DNA of 64,000 nt, from NCBI GenBank assembly GCA_039822005.1, contig JBCBMZ010000007.1:62001-126000 (forward strand), given 5' to 3'. The position numbers and the translations under genes are program-made. Below the pieces are notes generated by a model that searched no databases, was not told the origin of the DNA, and worked only from the letters and a program-made list of their open reading frames with translations. Shown here in pieces: positions 34,952 to 43,682 of the stretch. How positions within the stretch are numbered: the first letter of the stretch is position 1; each line of letters begins with the position of its first letter. Origin of the DNA: JBCBDX01 sp039822005 (GTDB lineage: Bacteria > Pseudomonadota > Alphaproteobacteria > Rhizobiales > Rhizobiaceae).

Positions 34952-36751
34952 ATGGATGCCATCAACACAACTAATGAACCGCGCGAAATGACGGGTGCGG
35001 AAATGGTCCTGCAAGCTTTGCGCGATAATGGCGTGGAGCATATTTTCGGCTACCCGGGTGGCGCGGTTCTGCCGATCTATGACGAAATCTACCAGCAGGA
35101 TGACATTGAGCACATTCTTGTTCGCCATGAGCAGGGGGCAGGACACGCAGCTGAGGGCTATGCGCGTTCGACCGGCAAGGTCGGGGTTTTGCTGGTCACA
35201 TCCGGACCCGGTGCGACCAACGCCGTCACGCCGCTGCAAGATGCGCTGATGGACTCAGTGCCGCTGGTTTGTATCACCGGGCAGGTGCCGACAAGCCTTA
35301 TCGGTTCGGATGCATTTCAGGAGTGCGATACGGTCGGTATCACGCGCCCATGCACCAAGCATAACTGGCTGGTCAAATCAGTTGATGATCTGCCGCGTAT
35401 TTTGCATGAGGCTTTTCGCATTGCGCAAACGGGCCGACCGGGGCCGGTCGTCGTTGATATTCCCAAGGATGTCCAGTTTGCGACGGGCCTTTACCGCGGC
35501 CCCGAGGTTGCGCAGGAGCGCGTCAGCTACCAGCCGAAAATGGACGGTGACCGGGACGCTATCCGTCAGGCGGTCGAGCTGATGGTCAAAGCCAGGAAGC
35601 CGGTCATTTATTCAGGCGGCGGTGTGATCAATTCCGGCGATCGCGCCACCGAATTGTTGCGTGAGCTGGTCAGCCAGACCGGTTTCCCGATCACTTCTAC
35701 GCTCATGGGGTTGGGTTGCTATCCGGCATCAGGTGAGCATTGGCTCGGTATGTTGGGCATGCACGGCACCTACGAGGCCAACATGTCGATGCATGATTGC
35801 GACCTGATGATTAACATTGGGGCGCGCTTTGATGACCGCATTACCGGTCGGGTAGATGCGTTCTCGCCGAACTCCAAAAAGATACACATCGACATCGACC
35901 CATCGTCCATCAACAAGGTTGTCCATACCGATGTTGGTATTGTCGGCGATGTTGCTCATGTGCTCGAAGCCATGATCGAGGCTTGGAAAGAAATGGCGGT
36001 TGCACCTGAGAAAGAGGCGTTGGCTGTTTGGTGGGAGGAAATCTCCAAATGGAGGGCGCGTAATTCGCTGGCCTACACCAAAAATGATAGTGTCATCATG
36101 CCGCAATTTGCGATTGAGTGCCTTTCCGACATGTGCCTTGAAAGCGGCAAGGACACGTTCATCACGACCGAAGTAGGCCAGCACCAAATGTGGGCCGCGC
36201 AGTATTTTGGCTTTGAAAAGCCAAACCGTTGGATGACATCGGGCGGCCTTGGCACCATGGGCTACGGTCTACCTGCGGCGTTTGGTGTGCAAATTGCTCA
36301 CCCAGACGCTTTGGTGGTTGATATTGCCGGCGACGCATCAATCCAGATGTGTATTCAGGAAATGTCGGCGGCCATTCAGTACAATGCACCGATCAAGATT
36401 TTCATCCTGAACAACCAATATATGGGGATGGTGCGCCAATGGCAGCAATTGCTGCATGGTAACAGGCGCTCACATTCCTACACAGAAGCGATGCCCGACT
36501 TTGTGAAGCTGGCGGAAGCCTATGGTGGTCATGGTATTCGTTGCGAGAAACCCGGCGATTTGGATGATGCGATCCGTGAGATGATTGCGATTGACCGACC
36601 CGTCATTTTCGATTGTTGCGTTGCGCAGCTGGCAAACTGTTTCCCGATGATCCCTTCTGGAAAGGCGCACAATGAGATGCTACTGCCCGATGAAGCGACC
36701 GATGAAGTAGTTGCCAACGCCATCGGTGCCGAAGGAAAGCAACTCGTGTGA
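34952..36751 (+). CDS. ilvB: Acetolactate synthase large subunit
   Basis: Catalytic subunit (599 residues) of the first common step in valine, leucine and isoleucine synthesis. Seen are the TPP-activating glutamate region VRHEQGAGHAAEGYAR, the FAD-binding central domain with GLGCYPASGEHWLGMLGMHG, and the TPP/Mg motif GDASIQMCIQEMSAAIQYN. ATG 34952 is used; the next in-frame ATG is 11 codons on. Its expression should be set by the leader attenuator upstream. The stop is shared with the start of the lipoprotein gene. Confidence 0.97.
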   Translation: MDAINTTNEPREMTGAEMVLQALRDNGVEHIFGYPGGAVLPIYDEIYQQDDIEHILVRHEQGAGHAAEGYARSTGKVGVLLVTSGPGATNAVTPLQDALMDSVPLVCITGQVPTSLIGSDAFQECDTVGITRPCTKHNWLVKSVDDLPRILHEAFRIAQTGRPGPVVVDIPKDVQFATGLYRGPEVAQERVSYQPKMDGDRDAIRQAVELMVKARKPVIYSGGGVINSGDRATELLRELVSQTGFPITSTLMGLGCYPASGEHWLGMLGMHGTYEANMSMHDCDLMINIGARFDDRITGRVDAFSPNSKKIHIDIDPSSINKVVHTDVGIVGDVAHVLEAMIEAWKEMAVAPEKEALAVWWEEISKWRARNSLAYTKNDSVIMPQFAIECLSDMCLESGKDTFITTEVGQHQMWAAQYFGFEKPNRWMTSGGLGTMGYGLPAAFGVQIAHPDALVVDIAGDASIQMCIQEMSAAIQYNAPIKIFILNNQYMGMVRQWQQLLHGNRRSHSYTEAMPDFVKLAEAYGGHGIRCEKPGDLDDAIREMIAIDRPVIFDCCVAQLANCFPMIPSGKAHNEMLLPDEATDEVVANAIGAEGKQLV

Positions 36752-37365
36752 TGAGGGTTTCGTTGCCTGATAGCCATGCGTGTTTGCGGTTGGGCACCGT
36801 TGCTGCCGTTACCGTTTTTTTGGTTGCCTGTCAGAGCGCGAACACTGGCGAGACAACGTCAGCCATCCCAGCATTGGAGAGCGCGGCGGTCGTTGAAGCT
36901 GCCCCGCCCGCCATTGAAGGCAATGATGAAGCCGTTGATGGCGGTGTTTCGGCAAATGACGAGGCGGTTCCGGTGGCCGCAGGCGCCGAACCTGCGGTCG
37001 TAGAACCTTCCGCGCAAAGCGAAAGTGACCGCCTGCGCACGGCGGTCGTTCAGATCGCTGGCCTGGAAAAGGAACAGGGCCGTGATGCCGCTTTCCGCAG
37101 CGTTCTTGCCTGTTATGAGCGGGCCAAGAGCCGCGAAGCGCCGGTGGTGGTTGCCAAGGAGTGTGCTACTCAGGATTTTGTTATCAGTCGCGGCAGGCAG
37201 GAAGCTGGTGGGCAGCGGGACCAACAATTGATCATTGCTGAGCGTGCGCCACAACGTATCGGCGCTTTGATGGAGCTTAAGGGCATGGGCCAAGCGGAGT
37301 TTAACAATTTCGGCTTGTTCCTCAACCGGGTTGCTTTGCCCGCATACAAGCAAGCGCGCATTTGA
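36751..37365 (+). CDS. Putative lipoprotein, unknown function
   Basis: Protein of 204 residues with an N-terminal hydrophobic segment ending in a lipobox-like VFLVAC (Cys near residue 27), then an Ala/Glu/Val-rich low-complexity linker (about 35-90) and a conserved-looking domain (about 95-204) with two further cysteines (LACYERAK and KECATQD) and ending LKGMGQAEFNNFGLFLNRV. No known family is recognised. It overlaps the ilvB stop by one base (TGATG) and the next gene by a few bases, so it is translated from the ilv operon mRNA. Confidence 0.72.
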   Translation: MRVSLPDSHACLRLGTVAAVTVFLVACQSANTGETTSAIPALESAAVVEAAPPAIEGNDEAVDGGVSANDEAVPVAAGAEPAVVEPSAQSESDRLRTAVVQIAGLEKEQGRDAAFRSVLACYERAKSREAPVVVAKECATQDFVISRGRQEAGGQRDQQLIIAERAPQRIGALMELKGMGQAEFNNFGLFLNRVALPAYKQARI

Positions 37366-37367
37366 CC

Positions 37368-38288
37368 ATGCTCACGCACCGCGCACCGCCCGGTGCCGCC
37401 GATTACACGCTGTTGCTCGGCCTTGCCGTTTTGTGGGGCATGGCCTTTCCGCTCTCCAAGGTCGCCGTTCAAGGTTACCCGCCTTTGACGCTGACCCTCT
37501 GCCGTCAATTGGTTGCCGTTTTTTGCCTGTTGGCGCTTTTTGCGGCGCTGCGGCGTGACTGGCTTCGACCAACGTCAAACGAGTGGCTGTTGATCGCCAT
37601 TTGTTCGGTCTTTGGCTCGGTTTTGCCGTTTACGCTCATCAATTGGGGGGTAGAGCGCGTCGACAGTGGTTTGGCTGCCATCCTGATGGGTTTCATGCCA
37701 CTCTTGACGATCGTTCTGGCCCATCTTTTTACCCATGATGACAAACTATCGGTGGCCAAGCTCATTGGCGTCTTGATGGGTTTGGCCGGGCTTTGCGTTC
37801 TGTTTTGGCCGACGCTTACCATCGGGCTGGATGTCGCTTGGCGGAAATTTGCGCTGATAGGAGCTGCTACCTGCTACGCGATCAACGCCCTTGTGCTGCG
37901 CCGTTTAACCCACTGGCCGCCACTGGTGCTGTTGGTCTATATCGGCCTTGGGACATTGGCTTTCCTGTTGCCCATGAGTTTTGTTTTTGAAAACCCGCTG
38001 GCAATCCATCCCACACCCGCGCAGACTGTGGCTATGGTGGCACTGGGAATCGTTGCCTACACGATCGGTGCTTTTTTCATGTTTGCCATAATAAATCGCC
38101 AAGGTGCCTCATTTTTCGGTCAAATCAACCTGCTTGTTCCTGTGGCTGGTGTTTTGCTGGGCACTTTGTTTCTCGGCGAGCGTCCGGGTTGGAATGCACT
38201 GACGGCCTTGGTTATTATTGTCAGCGGCGTTGTTGTGGCGCGGTTGAACTTGTCGGGCTTGGCGCCCTTTAAGCGTAAGGAAAGTTGA
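37368..38288 (+). CDS. EamA/DMT-family transporter
   Basis: Inner-membrane drug/metabolite transporter of 306 residues with ten hydrophobic segments and two EamA repeats (about 10-140 and 155-300). Such proteins export amino acids or metabolites, which would fit its place between ilvB and ilvN, but the substrate is not shown. ATG 37368 is preferred to the in-frame TTG at 37362 that overlaps the lipoprotein stop. Confidence 0.9.
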   Translation: MLTHRAPPGAADYTLLLGLAVLWGMAFPLSKVAVQGYPPLTLTLCRQLVAVFCLLALFAALRRDWLRPTSNEWLLIAICSVFGSVLPFTLINWGVERVDSGLAAILMGFMPLLTIVLAHLFTHDDKLSVAKLIGVLMGLAGLCVLFWPTLTIGLDVAWRKFALIGAATCYAINALVLRRLTHWPPLVLLVYIGLGTLAFLLPMSFVFENPLAIHPTPAQTVAMVALGIVAYTIGAFFMFAIINRQGASFFGQINLLVPVAGVLLGTLFLGERPGWNALTALVIIVSGVVVARLNLSGLAPFKRKES

Positions 38289-38293
38289 GAACC

Positions 38294-38854
38294 ATGAATG
38301 CACCCGCTTCGGCTTATTTCATCACCGAGGAAAAAGAAGTCGTTGAGCCGCACACACTGTCGGTGGTTGTGGACAATGAACCCGGCGTTCTGGCGCGGGT
38401 CATCGGCCTGTTTTCCGGGCGTGGCTATAACATTGAGAGCTTGACGGTTTCTGAGACCGAGCATGAGAAACATCTTTCCCGCATTACCATCGTTACCGGT
38501 GGAACACCGCAGGTTTTGGAGCAGATCAAGTCGCAACTGGAGCGCATCGTGCCGGTTCACCGGGTCACTGACCTGACCGTGGTGGCGCGTCAGCATGGCT
38601 ATGAAAAACCGCTGGAGCGCGAAATTGCCATGATCAAAGTAGCGGGGCGCGGCGCAAACCGGTTGGAGTCGATGCGCCTTGCCGAGGCGTTTGAGGCCAA
38701 GGTGATCGACGCGACCACTGAGCATTTCGTTTTTGAGCTGACCGGTCGCACCAACAAGGTCGAGCAATTTATCGCGATCATGGCACCGCTTGGCCTTGTT
38801 GAGGTGTGTCGCTCCGGCGTTGCTGCGATGGCGCGCGGACCGGAGGTGGGCTGA
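38294..38854 (+). CDS. ilvN: Acetolactate synthase small regulatory subunit
   Basis: Regulatory subunit (186 residues) that binds valine and activates IlvB. The N-terminal ACT domain (about 17-90) reads HTLSVVVDNEPGVLARVIGLFSGRGYNIESLTV; the C-terminal ALS_ss domain follows (IMAPLGLVEVCRSGVAAM). AGGAAAG lies 9 bases before ATG 38294, chosen over the upstream TTG. It is separated from ilvB by two genes but remains in the same tight run. Confidence 0.96.
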   Translation: MNAPASAYFITEEKEVVEPHTLSVVVDNEPGVLARVIGLFSGRGYNIESLTVSETEHEKHLSRITIVTGGTPQVLEQIKSQLERIVPVHRVTDLTVVARQHGYEKPLEREIAMIKVAGRGANRLESMRLAEAFEAKVIDATTEHFVFELTGRTNKVEQFIAIMAPLGLVEVCRSGVAAMARGPEVG

Positions 38855-38901
38855 CACTCCAACCGGGTTCATCTCCCAAATTTTTTGCAACCAGGGCCGT
38901 G

Positions 38902-40029
38902 ATGCAATTTTCACCTCAACAAGATGATGCGCTGATCGCCGTCTCCACATGGATGAAGAGTGGGCACACGCAGGTGTTCCGCCTTTTTGGCTATGCGGGT
39001 ACAGGCAAGACGACGCTTGCCAAGCATTTCGCGGAGGGTGTTGACGGCGATGTGCAGTTTGCTGCGTTTACCGGCAAAGCTGCGCAGGTAATGCGCGCCA
39101 AAGGCGCCTCCAATGCAAAGACCATTCATTCCCTCATCTACCGTCCCCGCGGCGAAGAAGAGGTTGAGGACGCCGTGTCCGGCAAAAAGGGCATGGCGCC
39201 CACATTTGCGATCAACCGGCAATCAGACGTCACCAAAGCCAAGCTCATCGTGGTCGATGAATGCTCCATGGTGGATGAGCAGTTGGGACGTGATCTGTTG
39301 GGTTTCGGGATGCCTGTTTTGGTGTTGGGTGATCCGGAGCAATTGCCACCCATATCGGGAGGTGGGTTTTTCACCGATGCAGAGCCCGATTTTCTCCTGA
39401 CTGAAATTCACCGACAGGCGGCAGAAAACCCCATCACGCGCATGGCGATGGACGTGCGTGAGGGCAACGAGCTGATCTATGGCGACTATGGTGAGGCCAA
39501 AATCATCTCCAAGCAAGATCTTCAAACCGAAGAAGTGCAAGATGCTGATCAGGTTCTGGTGGGTATCAACCGCACGCGTCGCCGTTTCAATCAGCGCCTG
39601 CGTGAGTTACGGGGGTTCGATACGCCCTATCCGCAGTCCGGTGACAAGCTGGTTTGCCTGCGCAATGACCCGAAGAAGGGCCTGCTGAACGGCTCGCTTT
39701 GGCAGGTGATGACATCATCGAAACAGACCGCAAAACCAGGTATCAACCTTTTGGTGGCGCCTGATGATGGCGACAATGATCGCGGTGCGGCCAAGATCAA
39801 ACTGCTCAAACAGGCTTTTGAAGCCCCGGATGAAGAAATCGCTTGGCAGCTCAAGAAACGTTATGACGATTTTGACTTTGGCTACGCGTTGACCGTGCAC
39901 AAGGCGCAGGGCTCACAGTGGGACAATGTGGTTCTGTTTGATGAGAGCTACGCATTCCGCGATATGCGTCAGCGTTGGCTTTATACGGCGGTGACGCGTG
40001 CGGCCGAGCGGTTGACAATTGTTAAGTGA
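38902..40029 (+). CDS. RecD-like ATP-dependent helicase (AAA_30 / UvrD_C_2)
   Basis: Superfamily 1B helicase-like ATPase of 375 residues. Walker A GYAGTGKT (30-37), AFTGKAAQVMRAKG (motif Ia region), Walker B VVDECSMV (117-124), GDPEQLPPI and the C-terminal YALTVHKAQGSQWDNVVLFDE with YTAVTRAAERL are intact. The family is related to RecD2 and Dda; there is no RecBC nearby. ATG 38902 opens the conserved part; an earlier in-frame ATG at 38806 lies within ilvN. Its end overlaps the convergent phosphatase gene by 8 bases. Confidence 0.92.
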   Translation: MQFSPQQDDALIAVSTWMKSGHTQVFRLFGYAGTGKTTLAKHFAEGVDGDVQFAAFTGKAAQVMRAKGASNAKTIHSLIYRPRGEEEVEDAVSGKKGMAPTFAINRQSDVTKAKLIVVDECSMVDEQLGRDLLGFGMPVLVLGDPEQLPPISGGGFFTDAEPDFLLTEIHRQAAENPITRMAMDVREGNELIYGDYGEAKIISKQDLQTEEVQDADQVLVGINRTRRRFNQRLRELRGFDTPYPQSGDKLVCLRNDPKKGLLNGSLWQVMTSSKQTAKPGINLLVAPDDGDNDRGAAKIKLLKQAFEAPDEEIAWQLKKRYDDFDFGYALTVHKAQGSQWDNVVLFDESYAFRDMRQRWLYTAVTRAAERLTIVK

Positions 40030-40891
40030 TTTCAAACAGAATTGCGGTCGCGTCGTCTGACTGCTTCATTCTCGGAAATTTTAGACCGCCGGGATCTTCC
40101 ACTTCTTCAATATATCGCAGTTCTGCCGCCAGATCGGACAAGCTCTTTTTCTTGGCGATTTCGATCAATTCGGTTGGCGTATAACATCCGTATTTGCCGA
40201 CAAGTGCGGAAAATCCGTCCGTTGCCAGTATGCCAGTCGCCGGAAGATTGGCGTTTAAGCGTTTTGTTGTGAGGTGGTCGGCTGCTTTTGGTTGCACGCC
40301 CAACGTCCACACAAGGCCATCGGGTTTGTTGTAGGTGGCACGAATGGCGCGGTCTTTTGCCAGTGTGTCTGCGTCGGCCAACGCGTTTTGATCGGATTTT
40401 AATCCGCCCATACGCTTGATCGCTTCAGAGGCGCGTTTGGTTTCGGAACGGTCGCCACCGACAAAGCCGGTCGCCTGCTCCAAATGACCATCCGCGCTTA
40501 CCAGATAGAGCACGCAATCGCCCAAACCGTAGGCGTAAAGATCATCGCCTTCCATGCGCAGTGCCTGAAAACCGGCCACGGGAAGGTTCCAATCGGGGAT
40601 ATGATCACCACGCGATGCAAAGGAAACGATTTTGCGCGCGAGCGTATTGGTTTGCCGGACGATGTCGGTCATCGCGCGCCCTGGCCTTAGCATTTCTTCA
40701 AAATGCACTTTGGCGAAGGTTGCGAGCCAAGCTGCATCGCTATCGTGACGCGAAACGATGAAGTCCTCGCCAATGCCGGTTGCGCCGTCGATCACAAAGG
40801 CACAATGGGCCGTGTGACCCATTTGATCTTCATTGGCTTTGTGTTTTGAGCCGGGCAGGGTGATGGAATCAAGGATGGACAAGGTCGTCAT
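40022..40891 (-). CDS. PP2C-type protein phosphatase
   Basis: Protein of 289 residues resembling PP2C phosphatases: KHKANEDQMGHTAHCAFVIDGATGIG near the N-terminus, YAYGLGDCVLYLVSADG in the middle and ILATDGFSALVGKYGCYTPTELI towards the end supply the usual metal-binding Asp residues (NED, IDGATG, TDGF). The second motif is DGATGIG rather than the usual DGMGG, as in many bacterial PP2C proteins. The target is unknown. It lies 42 bases downstream of the SpoIIAA-like gene on the same strand, possibly a functional pair. Confidence 0.85.
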   Translation of the reverse strand: MTTLSILDSITLPGSKHKANEDQMGHTAHCAFVIDGATGIGEDFIVSRHDSDAAWLATFAKVHFEEMLRPGRAMTDIVRQTNTLARKIVSFASRGDHIPDWNLPVAGFQALRMEGDDLYAYGLGDCVLYLVSADGHLEQATGFVGGDRSETKRASEAIKRMGGLKSDQNALADADTLAKDRAIRATYNKPDGLVWTLGVQPKAADHLTTKRLNANLPATGILATDGFSALVGKYGCYTPTELIEIAKKKSLSDLAAELRYIEEVEDPGGLKFPRMKQSDDATAILFEIT

Positions 40892-40933
40892 GCTGGCTCA
40901 ATCATACGCCAACATGTCACCAGTTTGACACCG

Positions 40934-41704
40934 TCACGTCAAAAGCGCCCGCGCGCCCAGCCATGCCCAGGCTTCATCAAGCTCATCGAGCTTGAAGGTC
41001 TTGATGGTGATCGGCAGAAACGATCCGACAAACTGGGCTGTCGCTGCCAAGAATGGCGGTCCACCAACAATGGCATACTGGTCGATCTGAGAAATGCTTC
41101 CGGTCTTGGACTTCCAGGTGTCGGTGTCAAACAGCATCCCCAGTTCAAATCCTTCATATTCGCGCACGATCACCATGAGATTGACCTTACCATGTTGTTT
41201 GTAGGCATCGCCAAGGAAGCCGAACATGGCGCCTGCGTCGCCGGCCCGGATTTTGTCTCGGATTTCGAAAACGACCAGATTGGGCTGATTACTTGCAAGC
41301 CTAACCACTGACGGTTCATATTCTGGCTCGGGTATGTCTTCACCGGCGACGAAACCTCTGGCGAGGTCTTCATCGTCGGTAGCAAATGTTCGCATGTCGA
41401 TCCCGCCAAACAACTGGTTTTCAATCCAGACAATGGATTTCAACCAATCGGCGTTGGTAAGAACTGCGATGCGTTGGTAGCGTTTGAGATCTGACAGGTG
41501 GATCAAGCCATAGCGCGCATCGGAAATGACCGCCTCGATCGTCATGCCCTCAAATTTTGACAGGTCGATCAGCAGGTTCAGCGCTTCGTTGTCTGTCGCC
41601 GCCGCGTTCAGTTCCCTGGTCGCACGGTCGATATCATTGCGTTCCAATTTGCCTGTTACGCGCAGCAAAAGCTGCCCCTCGTCAATGGATTCAACTTCAA
41701 TCAT
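40934..41704 (-). CDS. Tandem SpoIIAA-like (PF11964-type) protein
   Basis: Protein of 256 residues made of two similar alpha/beta units of about 120 residues. The first reads LLRVTGKLERNDIDRATRELN, LNLLIDLSKFEGMT, YQRIAVLTNADWLKSIVWIENQLF; the second VVFEIRDKIRAGDAGAMFGFL, VNLMVIVREYEGFELGML, FVGSFLPITIKTFKLDELDEAWAWLGA. This is the SpoIIAA-like (CRAL-TRIO/STAS-like) fold, usually a single unit per protein. The canonical phospho-serine of anti-anti-sigma factors is not obvious. The start ATG 41704 has GGAGG upstream (rc of cctcc). Confidence 0.82.
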   Translation of the reverse strand: MIEVESIDEGQLLLRVTGKLERNDIDRATRELNAAATDNEALNLLIDLSKFEGMTIEAVISDARYGLIHLSDLKRYQRIAVLTNADWLKSIVWIENQLFGGIDMRTFATDDEDLARGFVAGEDIPEPEYEPSVVRLASNQPNLVVFEIRDKIRAGDAGAMFGFLGDAYKQHGKVNLMVIVREYEGFELGMLFDTDTWKSKTGSISQIDQYAIVGGPPFLAATAQFVGSFLPITIKTFKLDELDEAWAWLGARALLT

Positions 41705-41787
41705 GGAAACCTCCTTTTCCGCTCACATTTATGTGGTGATTAACGCCTTTGATCGCTATAAGCGGGCGCTTTTCAGGGACCAAAATC

Positions 41788-42540
41788 ATGCCAGCGAAAT
41801 TGTCGGTGAACATGAATGCCGTCGCGCTGCTGCGTAACAGACGGGATTTGCCGTGGCCTGATGTTGTCCATCTGGGGCGCATTGCCCTGCAAGCTGGCGC
41901 CCATGGTTTGACGGTTCATCCAAGGCCCGATCAGCGCCATATCCGGTTTACGGATTTGCCTGATTTGCGTGCATTGATCGATGATGAATTTCCCGATGCG
42001 GAGTTCAATATTGAAGGCTACCCCAGCGAAGAATTTCTTGATCTGGTGGAGGCTAACGAGCCTGAGCAGGTCACGCTCGTCCCAGATGATCCGGCTCAGG
42101 CAACATCGGATCATGGTTGGGATTTTGTCGGCAAGGAAAACTATTTGCGTGACCACGTGCAGCGCTTGAAGTCCTCGGGCTTTCGCGTGTCACTCTTTTG
42201 CGATCCGGACGCCGGGCCCGAAATGATGGCACGCGCCAAAGCAACCGGTGCGGATCGGATCGAACTCTATACCGGCCCTTATGGCGGCACATATGATGAT
42301 CCTGCCGAAGCGGCGCGGCAATTGGAAACGCTTTTGTCAACGGCGTGCCATGCAGAAGCGGTCGGACTTGGCGTTAACGCCGGGCACGATTTAACGGTCG
42401 AAAACCTCAATCCGCTCGCCGAGGCCGTGCCGCAACTGGCCGAAGTCTCTATCGGTCATGGCCTGACCGCTGATGCGCTCGAGTTTGGATATGCGGGCGC
42501 TGTGAAGCGGTTTTTGACCGCGCTCGAGGCTAACTATTAG
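41788..42540 (+). CDS. pdxJ: Pyridoxine 5'-phosphate synthase
   Basis: TIM-barrel enzyme of 250 residues that condenses 1-deoxyxylulose 5-phosphate with aminoacetone phosphate to give PNP, the last ring-forming step of vitamin B6 synthesis. It opens LSVNMNAVALLRNRR, followed by GAHGLTVHPRPDQRHI, NIEGYPS, LVPDDP and GVNAGHDLTVENL, all PdxJ signatures. ATG 41788 follows AGGGA; an in-frame TTG at 41749 would add residues not seen in the family. Its last 4 bases overlap the convergent radical SAM gene. Confidence 0.96.
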   Translation: MPAKLSVNMNAVALLRNRRDLPWPDVVHLGRIALQAGAHGLTVHPRPDQRHIRFTDLPDLRALIDDEFPDAEFNIEGYPSEEFLDLVEANEPEQVTLVPDDPAQATSDHGWDFVGKENYLRDHVQRLKSSGFRVSLFCDPDAGPEMMARAKATGADRIELYTGPYGGTYDDPAEAARQLETLLSTACHAEAVGLGVNAGHDLTVENLNPLAEAVPQLAEVSIGHGLTADALEFGYAGAVKRFLTALEANY

Positions 42541-43682
42541 TTGCCTTGAAAGGGCGTTGGTCGTTTGCCGCGCCTTGAAGCATTGGCAGCGGCGAAATCG
42601 TCCATGGACCGGCGGCCTTCAATAGTACTGGATTCTTTTCGGACCGAGTGGCTGATGCCGCAGAAGGCATTACAGCTCCGCATTTTTTTGCGAATGTTTT
42701 CCGCGCCGTACCAAAAATCGGTCAGATCGCCTGGTTTGTCCAATGGCTTGCCTTCAAAGCCGTTGGCAAAGCATAAGCGCGCCACACCGTAGTGATTGAC
42801 CATGATGTTGCGGTCATAGGTGTTGCAAATGTGGGCCTTGGTGCGCCCGCTTGATTGCCAGCCATTGATGCGGTCATTAACTTCGCTCAATGAATCGAAG
42901 TACATGGAAACATCCTGTTTCCAGGCCGGATTGAGTTGCAGGTTGAAGCGCTTGTCGCAGCGGTTGATGATTTCCATCATCTCATCCTGGTCGATTTCGC
43001 CTTCATCTTCAAAAAAGCGATCCACATCGCCCAATGCGCCGAAGCTTGGTTGCAGGAAGTTCAGTTTCAGATGGTCAGCGCCGATATCATTGAGAACGAA
43101 GTCGTAGAATTGTTCGATCAATTTGTAGTTCGACTTGAAGATCAGACCCATGACGATGATGCGCGCGTTGGCCTGCGGGTGCCTGTCGCGGGCTTCAACA
43201 AGCAAGCGCAAAGCACGTACCGCCTTGTCGAAAGCACCGTTTACACCGCGTGTCTTGTCATGAACGGCCGGGTCGTGGCTGTTGAGTGAGATCGAAATCT
43301 CATGCGGTCCTTCGCGCACCATGCGGTCGGCCATGTCGCTGTTGCGGATGCGGGTGCCGTTGACGACAGAAAGTATGCGAATGCCTTTGCTGCGCGCGAC
43401 CGCGCACATACCGAAGTATTCTTCCAGATCGAGCATGGGTTCGCCACCGCAGATAACGAGCGATCCATGCGGGCTCATATGCGCGAATTCACCGATGATA
43501 TTTTCTTTTTGCGTCAGCGACAGATAATTGGCGCGGTCGTCATCATCGCGCATCCAAAAATCACAATGGGTGCACTTCAAGTTGCAGCGCTTGTTGACTT
43601 CCATGAACATGAAACGCGGCGGCAAAAGTTTGCCTTTTACGCCCATGCCATGTTCCTGGAATTTTCGTAAGATCAAGTTCAT
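42537..43682 (-). CDS. Radical SAM protein with C-terminal cysteine cluster (SPASM/twitch-like)
   Basis: Radical SAM enzyme of 381 residues. The [4Fe-4S]-SAM motif is CNLKCTHC (Cys33, Cys37, Cys40), with GGEP at 79-82. Four more cysteines in the C-terminal part (Cys286, Cys304, Cys337, Cys341) suggest an auxiliary cluster. The reaction is unknown; related enzymes modify peptides, sugars or other small molecules. The start ATG 43682 overlaps the stop of the upstream GT25 gene (ATGA), so they are co-translated. No precursor peptide gene was found around it. Confidence 0.9.
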   Translation of the reverse strand: MNLILRKFQEHGMGVKGKLLPPRFMFMEVNKRCNLKCTHCDFWMRDDDDRANYLSLTQKENIIGEFAHMSPHGSLVICGGEPMLDLEEYFGMCAVARSKGIRILSVVNGTRIRNSDMADRMVREGPHEISISLNSHDPAVHDKTRGVNGAFDKAVRALRLLVEARDRHPQANARIIVMGLIFKSNYKLIEQFYDFVLNDIGADHLKLNFLQPSFGALGDVDRFFEDEGEIDQDEMMEIINRCDKRFNLQLNPAWKQDVSMYFDSLSEVNDRINGWQSSGRTKAHICNTYDRNIMVNHYGVARLCFANGFEGKPLDKPGDLTDFWYGAENIRKKMRSCNAFCGISHSVRKESSTIEGRRSMDDFAAANASRRGKRPTPFQGN

